From the NCBI RefSeq assembly GCF_026230105.1, contig NW_026614232.1, forward strand, positions 264,290-328,289: DNA of 64,000 nucleotides, given 5' to 3'. The DNA comes from Diorhabda sublineata (Eukaryota > Arthropoda > Insecta > Coleoptera > Chrysomelidae). Position 1 is the stretch's first letter. The number at the start of each line of letters is the position of its first letter. Below the pieces are notes generated by a model that saw only the letters and a list, made by a program, of their open reading frames with translations, was not told where the DNA came from and did not search any database. This document shows positions 10,413-20,295 of this stretch, piece after piece. The position numbers and the translations under genes were made by a program.

Positions 10413-10535
10413 GGCACTGTTGGGTTGCTGGCGTTGCGTTGCAAGTGCTGGTGTGGCTAAAGTGTGACAGTGAAGTGAGGTGAAAGCGGACTCAGGTGAG
10501 ATACTGATAAAACTTTCCTTCTTTTTCAGCAGGTA

Positions 10536-10669
10536 GCTGTGCCTTGACACAGCCTTTATTTATAATGCTAAAAACCATTTCTGCATGAAAGAATTGTGTT
10601 TATCAACACATATTTGATTGTGCGGAACTATCCGTTTTTTTCGAAACAGCCGTACTTATCAGTACGGCT
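10536..10669 (+). other. Series of 5'-leader hairpins in family P
   Basis: Four successive inverted repeats: GCTGTG/CACAGC (10536-10553), GTGTT-TATC-AACAC (10596-10609), CGGA-ACTA-TCCG (10623-10634), and a 9-bp stem AGCCGTACT around TATC (10648-10669). Equivalents of the last two with different stem and loop bases occur in the complete element (55611-55624 and 55636-55653). Confidence 0.7.
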
Positions 10670-10737
10670 TAAACTTTTCTTTTAGGTAACTTTAGATACC
10701 AACCAAAATAGGAAAACCGGGACCGAAAGCAACAGGC

Positions 10738-12009
10738 ATGGAGCCTAAAAACTCCAAGAATAAGGAGAAAACAACTGAATTATCCAAAATCATAATTCAG
10801 CAAAAAGCTGACTATGAAGCGCTGGGACAACAAGTCAAATCCCTCGAGGAGAAAATGAAAAATTTGGAAGATACTATATACGATAAAGACAGGCGAATTG
10901 AGTACTTAATGATCGAAAATAAAACACTGGATGACGAAAACGACACATTGGTAGAAGAATTAAGAAAGAAGCTAACCGAAATAGATGAGTTAAAAACTCA
11001 AATAGCACCAATCGAAGACTGCCCTATGGAAGGAGACTTCACGGAAGTAAAAAACAAAAAAAAAAGGAAAAAAGCAGATAAACAATCCTCAGATGAAGAA
11101 GAAGAAACATCAACGGACAATCAAATCCAAGAAGAATTGGAGAAAATAAAAAAAGACGAACAAAGGAAACAGACAAAACCGGAGAGAAGGCCACCTCCGA
11201 TAATTCTAAAATCCCCACTGATGTGGACAGCACTACGCAAACAGCTAGTGCAAAGAAAAATCGATGCCCAGTGTAAAATGGGAATACACACGGGCAAAAT
11301 AACGACGGCGACTAAAGACGACTTTAACAAGATGAAGATGCTCCTGAGCGAGTATAAGGAAATTGAGTGGTATACATACCTACTCAATGAAGAAAAGGAA
11401 AGGAAGCTCGTCATAAAAGGACTTGCTGTTAACACCCCAGTGTCGGAGGTAGAGGAGGAATTGAAGGAAAATGGACTTAGACCGAAGAAAGTATGGCAGT
11501 TGACAAGCCGTACTCAAAGAAATCAGGACAACACACGAAAACTACTACCTATATACATGGTAGTAATAGAACCGAAAGAAGAACCAACTTATAAGAAGTT
11601 GAGATACCTCTGCCACACAAAAATAAGTGTGGTAGAACAAAAAAGGCACGACGGACCTGTACAATGTTACAGGTGTCAGGGATTCCATCACGGACAAAGC
11701 ACGTGCAACATGGACGTGCACTGCGTGAGATGCGCGGGAGCGCATAGAGCGGCGGAATGCACGCTCAGCAAGACGGAAAAACCGAACTGCAAGAACTGCG
11801 GAGGAGAACACCCCGCAAACTACAAGGGGTGCCCGAAACACCCGAAAAAGACGGAGAACAACCAAGCAAGGAACACCACGCAAACAGGACGTACTTACGC
11901 ACAAGTTGCGAAGAAAACAACGAAGACAGAAGAAAAAACACCGGAGCTACTGAGTATGTTGCAAAATATGCAGATACTCATAGCAACACTTATCGCCCAA
12001 CAAAAATAA
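10738..12009 (+). CDS. Family P ORF1 (Gag-like), 423-aa subtype
   Basis: N-terminal coiled coil at about residues 15-90 (heptad-like Leu/Ile among Lys/Glu), an acidic stretch, a basic KKKRKK patch (about 107-112), then an RNA-binding/PRE_C2HC-like region of about 150-305. Three zinc knuckles: C310-C313-H318-C323, C329-C332-H336-C341 and C351-C354-H358-C365. The C-terminus ends in a hydrophobic helix (MLQNMQILIATLIAQQ). The knuckle pattern is that of Jockey-type ORF1 proteins. Start context GGCATGG. There is no ORF2 downstream. Confidence 0.9.
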   Translation: MEPKNSKNKEKTTELSKIIIQQKADYEALGQQVKSLEEKMKNLEDTIYDKDRRIEYLMIENKTLDDENDTLVEELRKKLTEIDELKTQIAPIEDCPMEGDFTEVKNKKKRKKADKQSSDEEEETSTDNQIQEELEKIKKDEQRKQTKPERRPPPIILKSPLMWTALRKQLVQRKIDAQCKMGIHTGKITTATKDDFNKMKMLLSEYKEIEWYTYLLNEEKERKLVIKGLAVNTPVSEVEEELKENGLRPKKVWQLTSRTQRNQDNTRKLLPIYMVVIEPKEEPTYKKLRYLCHTKISVVEQKRHDGPVQCYRCQGFHHGQSTCNMDVHCVRCAGAHRAAECTLSKTEKPNCKNCGGEHPANYKGCPKHPKKTENNQARNTTQTGRTYAQVAKKTTKTEEKTPELLSMLQNMQILIATLIAQQK

Positions 12010-12165
12010 ACCACAAGAGGACACCCCCCGACACGGTAATTCTGCATTTCACAAGGAAATGTAGAGTTATACATCGGGGACAGCTATAGAGAAGGCGAAG
12101 GACCACTCGGACTAGATCTTTTCCTATCGGCATGAGGTAGGAAGAGGTTTACCCGAGGCCGCGAA

Positions 12166-12179
12166 ACACACACACACAC
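12166..12179 (+). repeat. Internal (AC)n in family P 3' UTR
   Basis: Seven AC repeats, complementary to the terminal (TG)n tail of the same element about 265 bases downstream. The truncated copy at 60231 begins at this motif. Confidence 0.8.
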
Positions 12180-12475
12180 GAAGACGTCCAGAACAAGAAG
12201 CCAAGAGTGTATAGCCAACAGGCTAATCTCTTTAATAAAAAGATAAGACATCCCAGAATCTCCCATAGACCTAAGGGGAGAGGAGGGATTCTACACGCGA
12301 AACTGCGACGTGAAAGAGGATGAGGACCTGTCGGAAGTGACAGGGGGTGGTTGGAATGTTCTTCTTCGCACCCACCCGTGGATTTATCCGGGGGTGGATG
12401 TCTAGAGGGACGGGCTCGTCTCAAGGGAAATGTGTGTGTGTGTCTGTTAACTGCGTGTATAAGTGCTGTTAACTG

Positions 12476-14481
12476 CTGTTAAGTAAGTAGGAAAAGTGTG
12501 ACAGTGAAGTGAGGTGAAAGCGGACTCAGGTGAGATACTGATAAAACTTTCCTTCTTTTTCAGCAGGTAGCTGTGCCTTGGCACAGCCTTTATTTATAAT
12601 GCTAAAAACTATTTCTGCATGAAAGAATTGTGTTTATCAACACATATTTGATTGTGCGGAACTATCCGTTTTTTTCGAAACAGCCGTACTTATCAGTACG
12701 GCTTAAACTTTTCTTTTAGGTAACTTTAGATACCAACCAAAATAGGAAAACCGGGACCGAAAGCAACAGGCATGGAGCCTAAAAACTCCAAGAATAAGGA
12801 GAAAACAACTGAATTATCCAAAATCATAATTCAGCAAAAAGCTGACTATGAAGCGCTGGGACAACAAGTCAAATCCCTCGAGGAGAAAATGAAAAATTTG
12901 GAAGATACTATATACGATAAAGACAGGCGAATTGAGTACTTGATGATCGAAAATAAAACACTGGATGACGAAAACGACACATTGGTAGAAGAATTAAGAA
13001 AGAAGCTAACCGAAATAGATGAGTTGAAAACTCAAATAGCACCAATCGAAGACTGCCCTATGGAAGGAGACTTCACGGAAGTAAAAAACAAAAAAAAAAG
13101 GAAAAAAGCAGATAAACAATCCTCAGACGAAGAAGAAGAAACATCAACGGACAATCAAATCCAAGAAGAATTGGAGAAAATAAAAAAAGACGAACAAAGG
13201 AAACAGACAAAACCGGAGAGAAGGCCACCTCCGATAATTCTAAAATCCCCACTGATGTGGACAGCACTACGCAAACAGCTAGTGCAAAGAAAAATCGATG
13301 CCCAGTGTAAAATGGGAATACACACGGGCAAAATAACGACGGCGACTAAAGACGACTTTAACAAGATGAAGATGCTCCTGAGCGAGTATAAGGAAATTGA
13401 GTGGTATACATACCTACTCAATGAAGAAAAGGAAAGGAAGCTCGTCATAAAAGGACTTGCTGTTAACACCCCAGTGTCGGAGGTAGAGGAGGAATTGAAG
13501 GAAAATGGACTTAGACCGAAGAAAGTATGGCAGTTGACAAGCCGTACTCAAAGAAATCAGGACAACACACGAAAACTACTACCTATATACATGGTAGTAA
13601 TAGAACCGAAAGAAGAACCAACTTATAAGAAGTTGAGATACCTCTGCCACACAAAAATAAGTGTGGTAGAACAAAAAAGGCACGACGGACCTGTACAATG
13701 TTACAGGTGTCAGGGATTCCATCACGGACAAAGCACGTGCAACATGGACGTGCACTGCGTGAGATGCGCGGGAGCGCATAGAGCGGCGGAATGCACGCTC
13801 AGCAAGACGGAAAAACCGAATTGCAAGAACTGCGGAGGAGAACACCCCGCAAACTACAAAGGGTGCCCGAAACACCCGAAAAAGACGGAGAACAACCAAG
13901 CAAGGAACACCACGCAAACAGGACGCACTTACGCACAAGTTGCGAAGAAAACAACGAAGACAGAAGAAAAAACACCGGAGCTACTGAGTATGTTGCAAAA
14001 TATGCAGATACTCATAGCAACACTTATCGCCCAACAAAAATAAACCACAAGAGGACACCCCCCGACACGGTAATTCTGCATTTCACAAGGAAATGTAGAG
14101 TTATACATCGGGGACAGCTATAGAGAAGGCGAAGGACCACTCGGATTAGATCTTTTCCTATCGGCATGAGGTAGGAAGAGGTTTACCCGAGGCCGCGAAA
14201 CACACACACACACGAAGACGTCTAGAACAAGAAGCCAAGAGTGTATAGCCAACAGGCTAATCTCTTTAATAAAAAGATAAGACATCCCAGAATCTCCCAT
14301 AGACCTAAGGGGAGAGGAGGGATTCTACACGCGAAACTGCGACGTGAAAGAGGATGAGGACCTGTCGGAAGTGACAGGGGGTGGTTGGAATGTTCCTCTT
14401 CGCACCCACCCGTGGATTTATCCGGGGGTGGATGTCTAGAGGGACGGGCTCGTCTCAAGGGAAATGTGTGTGTGTGTGTGT
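12476..14481 (+). mobile_element. Family P ORF1-only element at the H2B start site (unit B, second tandem copy)
   Basis: A second, head-to-tail copy of 2.0 kb. CTGTTAACTG lies on each side (12466-12475 and 14482-14491). Twelve bases of filler (CGTGTATAAGTG, 12454-12465) separate the two copies' junctions. Its 5' end is short: the variable first bases run only to about 12494 before the conserved GTGTGACAGTGAAGTG. Same ORF2-less structure as its neighbour. Confidence 0.9.
12772..14043 (+). CDS. Family P ORF1, 423-aa subtype (second copy)
   Basis: The protein is identical to the copy at 10738; nucleotide changes between the two are rare and silent. This points to very recent duplication of the element or conversion between the tandem copies. 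Confidence 0.9.
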   Translation: MEPKNSKNKEKTTELSKIIIQQKADYEALGQQVKSLEEKMKNLEDTIYDKDRRIEYLMIENKTLDDENDTLVEELRKKLTEIDELKTQIAPIEDCPMEGDFTEVKNKKKRKKADKQSSDEEEETSTDNQIQEELEKIKKDEQRKQTKPERRPPPIILKSPLMWTALRKQLVQRKIDAQCKMGIHTGKITTATKDDFNKMKMLLSEYKEIEWYTYLLNEEKERKLVIKGLAVNTPVSEVEEELKENGLRPKKVWQLTSRTQRNQDNTRKLLPIYMVVIEPKEEPTYKKLRYLCHTKISVVEQKRHDGPVQCYRCQGFHHGQSTCNMDVHCVRCAGAHRAAECTLSKTEKPNCKNCGGEHPANYKGCPKHPKKTENNQARNTTQTGRTYAQVAKKTTKTEEKTPELLSMLQNMQILIATLIAQQK

Positions 14482-14491
14482 CTGTTAACTG

Positions 14492-14561
14492 CTAATTTTA
14501 CCCATTTTTCGATAAAAACGGTACGTCATTCGAGTGTTTTTATTTTATTTCAAGAGAAATA
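14492..14561 (+). promoter_or_regulatory. H2B leader without adjacent TATA (unit B)
   Basis: The remaining H2B 5' sequence after the second target repeat. Its native TATA (10362) is 4.2 kb upstream. Confidence 0.75.
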
Positions 14562-14933
14562 ATGCCACCAAAAGCTAGCGGAAAGGCAGCGAAAAAAGCC
14601 GGAAAGGCTCAAAAGAATATTTCGAAAGCCGATAAAAAGAAAAAAAGGAGGAGGAAGGAAAGTTATGCTATTTACATTTACAAAGTACTTAAGCAAGTTC
14701 ATCCTGATACCGGTATATCGAGTAAAGCTATGAGTATAATGAATAGTTTTGTTAATGATATATTCGAACGAATCGCCGCCGAAGCATCCAGATTGGCTCA
14801 TTATAATAAACGTTCAACAATTACAAGTAGAGAAATTCAAACTGCAGTGAGATTATTGCTTCCCGGAGAATTAGCAAAACACGCAGTCAGTGAAGGAACT
14901 AAAGCCGTTACCAAATATACTAGTTCTAAATAA
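14562..14933 (+). CDS. H2B: Histone H2B (unit B)
   Basis: Coding sequence intact and same protein as unit A, but two retroelements lie between its TATA and leader. Expression would need read-through from the H2B promoter or a promoter in the element 3' region. Stem-loop at 15019. Confidence 0.98.
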   Translation: MPPKASGKAAKKAGKAQKNISKADKKKKRRRKESYAIYIYKVLKQVHPDTGISSKAMSIMNSFVNDIFERIAAEASRLAHYNKRSTITSREIQTAVRLLLPGELAKHAVSEGTKAVTKYTSSK

Positions 14934-15129
14934 TAAGTATAACACATCTACTATATTGACCGAAAATTTTTTATTTTATTTACTTAAATGGTAACATCGA
15001 CAAAAAAAAAAAAAAAACGGTTCTTTTCAGAACCACAATACTACTTTTTTTTATTTATATGATATATGATAACAACGAACGAACGACTGACTGACTTTAA
15101 TTCAATTGATATTCCACTTAACTGAAAAT

Positions 15130-15207
<78 letters not shown>

Positions 15208-16359
15208 CTTTCTAACGTCGCTTTTGTTTAAAAAAGTTTCATATACTAATTCACTGTCGGCTAAAGGCAAAAAAAAACCCGACCGTCGGTAAGATAAAAC
15301 ATACAAAGCGGTTGGTCGGTTGCCGTTGTCAAAGTAGTTTTTGTGGCGTCTTTGAAATTATGTTATAAACACTTTCTTTTTCTTTTCAAATTGGTTTGAA
15401 ATTTTAAATAAAATATGTTCATTTCCTAAAATAATATACTATACAATGTAAAAAAGAATAAAAAATGTCGGATAAAATATTAAATATTGTAATAGACAGA
15501 CATAGTTGCGAATAGAGCGAAGTAGCTCGTTCAAAGAAAATTTAATCAGTCAATCAATTTATTGTAATAATTATAATTTGCTACTACCACTCACCCACCA
15601 TTCGATATCTAAAATGAAATATACGCGGGTTCCAATATTGAAATTTGATATTTTTCTTATATTTAGTATGTCGGAACACATTGTTATTGAAAAATACTCA
15701 TAATAATATATTAGTTGGGAACATATAGTAGAAACGTGTCGCGTAAATCAGGGTAGACATGTCACCGTTCAAATGATAATTGCGGTATTATTTCAATTCG
15801 TTTTGATATTTTTAAATATTGGTCATTATTGTGAATAGACACGTTTCTCTTTACCTTCATTGTATTTTAAGAAGGACTTTTATTTAATTTCGAAATTATA
15901 TCTAAAGTGCTAAGCATCGACGGAAATAAATTTTTAACCATTTTTAAGTGGTACTTTTTTTTAATAACAAACGTTGTTAGCAATTATTAAATTATAGTAA
16001 AACTTCGGCGAAAGTTCGAAGTATACCTTAGTTAGTTATTTGTCAATTTTTTTCATTACATTCGATTCGAAAATCTCGAAGAAACCAAGGTTTTTGAGGT
16101 TGGTTTGGTTTATGAGGTTCGTTTTTTAACTTAGTTCTATTCGTTCGTTCAGTCTTCCGTCCGCTTTATTTGAATGACTCCTCTTGTAACTCATTACACG
16201 CGAAAAATTAAAAGTCTTTTATACTTTTAAGTATATAGAGAGGTGAAATTTTTTAAAACTAAATATAAAAGTACATCCAATATTTTTTTTTTTTTTTTAT
16301 ATCAGTTTAGTGTAGTTTATCGACGATATAATAACTCTCAAGGTTGTTTGTTAGTAGTT
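14934..16359. other. H2B-H1 spacer with H1 promoter (unit B)
   Basis: (TA)n at about 15134-15203; candidate H1 TATAAAA at 16264-16270; otherwise like unit A. Confidence 0.7.
15019..15034 (+). terminator. H2B histone 3' stem-loop (unit B)
   Basis: GGTTCT-TTTC-AGAACC followed by ACAA. Confidence 0.95.
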
Positions 16360-17244
16360 ATGGCGGATACAGAAAATCAAACTTCGGTTGTAACCGCAAC
16401 GTCTGCGTCTAATTCACCGCAGGTTTCGTCGTCTCCAATAAATAAAAAGGAAAAAAAAGCTAAAAATCCTAGGACCAAACCATCTCATCCACCGACTTCG
16501 GAAATGGTAAACAATGCGATCAAAGGTTTAAAGGAACGCGGAGGCTCATCTTTACAAGCAATTAAAAAGTACATTGCTGCCAATTACAAAGTTGATGCAG
16601 AAAAAGTAGCGCCATTCATCAAAAAATATTTGAAAGCATCTGTAGTATCGGGATCTTTGGTACAAACTAAAGGTAAAGGAGCTTCCGGATCGTTCAAGTT
16701 AGCTTCGGCAACTTCGACTGGTGGTACTTCGGCTAAAACGAATGCTATTGACAAAAAGAAAAAGAAAACAGCCGCTTCTACTCCAGGCGTAACTAAATCC
16801 AAAAAAATTGTAACAGCTGCAAAAAGAAATGCTATTATTGCAGGAGGAGGAGGAGGAGGAGGAGGAGGAGGAGTGGATAAATCGAAAAGTATTAAGAAAT
16901 CTAATAAAGGCAAAAAAACGACAGGTACAGCAGCGGCTTCTTTAAAAACTTCGACAACAACAACACCAACTACTGATAAGAAAGGCGTTAAAGTTGCCAA
17001 AAAAACAGATAAAAAATCTTCGGCTAAAGGAGGAGTCGCCGCCGCCGCCGCTACCAATACAGCCAGTGCCGCATCATCCGAAATTAAAACGAAGAATCCT
17101 ACTAAAGCAAAAAAATCTAATAAAGGCAGTCCCACGAAAAAGCCGAAAGCACCAAAACCGAAAACTGCGAAAGCAGCTGCTAGCAGTTCCTCTCCTAAAG
17201 CAAGAAAAGCCGCCGCCGCCGCCGCTCCTAAAAAGAAGAAATAA
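16360..17244 (+). CDS. H1: Linker histone H1 (unit B)
   Basis: 294 residues; same domains as unit A, with the glycine run expanded to eleven by three extra GGA codons. Start at MADTENQ. Stem-loop at 17342. Confidence 0.97.
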   Translation: MADTENQTSVVTATSASNSPQVSSSPINKKEKKAKNPRTKPSHPPTSEMVNNAIKGLKERGGSSLQAIKKYIAANYKVDAEKVAPFIKKYLKASVVSGSLVQTKGKGASGSFKLASATSTGGTSAKTNAIDKKKKKTAASTPGVTKSKKIVTAAKRNAIIAGGGGGGGGGGVDKSKSIKKSNKGKKTTGTAAASLKTSTTTTPTTDKKGVKVAKKTDKKSSAKGGVAAAAATNTASAASSEIKTKNPTKAKKSNKGSPTKKPKAPKPKTAKAAASSSSPKARKAAAAAAPKKKK

Positions 17245-17341
17245 AAAGAATATTTTTTTTCTGACAGAAAGATAGTACAACAATCGAGAAGTATTATCGG
17301 ACTGATGATGGGTACGACGACAATCGACAATAATAACAAAT

Positions 17342-17357
17342 GGCCCTTGTCAGGGCC
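17342..17357 (+). terminator. H1 histone 3' stem-loop (unit B)
   Basis: GGCCCT-TGTC-AGGGCC. Confidence 0.93.
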
Positions 17358-17630
17358 ACAATTTTTTCATTTATTTATGAAGAAAATGAAAAACAAATAA
17401 TGTTTGTTTTGATGAAACAAGAATTTTTTGAATTTCGGTTCAATAATTGATATGTTATGTTATATATAACATTTTCATCGATCGATGTAATGTAGGTTGT
17501 TACCACCTTCTAGATTTGTCTCGACCTACCTACGATATAGTAGATCTAATCTGTTTTATAAACTTTCAATTATTATATGTCGATATTGTCTAAAATTTGT
17601 TAGTTAAAAATAATAATTTTCTCTATCTCG

Positions 17631-17736
<106 letters not shown>

Positions 17737-17851
17737 TCTTCTTTACCCAATCAACAATCACATCCTTCTTTTATATTTCAATGTTTTCAAACGAACATCC
17801 TATATTTATATCAAAATATTATACTACTATCATAAATGTTAAATTATTTGT

Positions 17852-17867
17852 GGTTCTGAAAAGAACC
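17852..17867 (-). terminator. H3 histone 3' stem-loop (unit B)
   Basis: GGTTCT-TTTC-AGAACC on the minus strand. Confidence 0.95.
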
Positions 17868-17964
17868 GTTTTTACTTACAATATATATATAAAACAAAAA
17901 ATCTATTATAATCAAATAGATAAAATGTAATTTTATATAAAAAAAAAAAAAAAAAAATTTGTAT

Positions 17965-18975
<1,011 letters not shown>

Positions 18976-19065
18976 TTTTCATTTTTCATATTTGAAGTAG
19001 AAGAATATGTCCTCCATCGCATTCTTCCCATAGCATATGTATATATACAAAAAAAAAAAAAAAAC

Positions 19066-19081
19066 GGTTCTTTTCAGAACC
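19066..19081 (+). terminator. H4 histone 3' stem-loop (unit C)
   Basis: GGTTCT-TTTC-AGAACC. Confidence 0.95.
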
Positions 19082-19482
19082 ACAACATATTTTGCTTGAA
19101 TATGAAAATAAAAAAAAAATAAATAACTTACACATTAGTTTGTTCTCTTATATATAAGAACAACCTCGCATTTATTGATACGCACATACATATACACTAC
19201 ATACATACATATAGATAAGAACATAAGCGAGTAGAGGAACTTTTATTTATCTTCATCTCATTATTTGCAATTTTTATTTCTAGTACGAACGTTATTATTA
19301 ACGATGCTGAAAATAATCACATTAACCAACCACAATTCCAGTTATTATTACAGATGATAAGTTTTCTTATATATCAGGACATTTATTTATTTTTTTTTTT
19401 ATCTAACAGTACGTTACACGAGAATCTCTTCTATCTCAACCAAAGAAAATAGAGAAATCAACGAATCAATAAATCTATCTAG

Positions 19483-19542
<60 letters not shown>

Positions 19543-19597
19543 TAACTATATTATAATCTCTTTTTTTATATATATATATAAAAATAAAAAAAATTGT

Positions 19598-19613
19598 GGC
19601 CCTTAAAAGGGCC
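19598..19613 (-). terminator. H2A histone 3' stem-loop (unit C)
   Basis: GGCCCT-TTTA-AGGGCC on the minus strand. Confidence 0.9.
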
Positions 19614-19669
19614 GGTTTATGCATATGTATTTCGATAAAATAAAGAAAAATAATATAATTAATAAAGAA

Positions 19670-20044
19670 TTAAGCTTTCTTTTCTGTCTTTTTCGGTAAA
19701 AGTACAGCTTGAATGTTAGGAAGAACACCACCTTGTGCGATGGTTACTCCAGACAACAATTTATTCAATTCTTCATCGTTTCTAATGGCTAATTGTAAAT
19801 GCCTTGGAATTATACGGGTCTTTTTGTTATCTCTAGCAGCATTTCCTGCTAATTCGAGTACTTCGGCTGCCAAATATTCCATAACAGCTGCCAAATATAC
19901 TGGAGCTCCGGCACCGACTCGTTCTGCATAATTGCCTTTTCTCAACAAACGATGTATACGTCCTACAGGAAATTGTAATCCAGCTCGGTTTGAGCGAGAC
20001 TTTGCCTTTCCCTTTACTTTACCACCTTTACCACGTCCAGACAT
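19670..20044 (-). CDS. H2A: Histone H2A (unit C)
   Basis: 124 residues, identical to the unit B protein. The T-run before the ATG is longer than in other copies. Promoter on its own side of the insertion appears intact. Confidence 0.99.
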   Translation of the reverse strand: MSGRGKGGKVKGKAKSRSNRAGLQFPVGRIHRLLRKGNYAERVGAGAPVYLAAVMEYLAAEVLELAGNAARDNKKTRIIPRHLQLAIRNDEELNKLLSGVTIAQGGVLPNIQAVLLPKKTEKKA

Positions 20045-20295
20045 TTTTTTTTTTTTTATATATATTTTTCTTTTTCAAAAAAAAAAAAAAAATAGAACTG
20101 TGTCAATTGAAAACTATGAAGCGCAACCGATGCGACGAAACTAACTGTTAAACAAAAAATTTACACTCGACCTATCTATTTATATTAACATGCCCTACCA
20201 ATGAAATTATAGCAAATGCGCAAACGTAGAAAGGCGGAGCCTATTAGAATTACGTACGTTGATATAAAAGAGATGGACATAAGTGCTGTTAACTG
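20045..20295. promoter_or_regulatory. H2A promoter and displaced H2B TATA (unit C)
   Basis: H2B TATA at 20263-20269; target CTGTTAACTG at 20286-20295 begins 23 bases from the first T, immediately followed by the element. Confidence 0.85.

Larger units (their letters stand above)
10413..12443 (+). mobile_element. Family P ORF1-only element at the H2B start site (unit B, first copy)
   Basis: A 2.03-kb insertion: 5' leader of about 325 bases with serial hairpins, ORF1 (423 aa), then directly the 3' UTR (from CCACAAGAGGACACC) and a (TG)n tail. CTGTTAACTG flanks it at 10403-10412 and 12444-12453. Relative to the complete copy at 55393, ORF2 is missing from just after the ORF1 stop to just beyond the ORF2 stop. 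It has the same sense as H2B. Confidence 0.9.
18976..19669. other. H4-H2A spacer (unit C)
   Basis: (TA)n at about 19486-19537; no gene seen. Confidence 0.8.
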
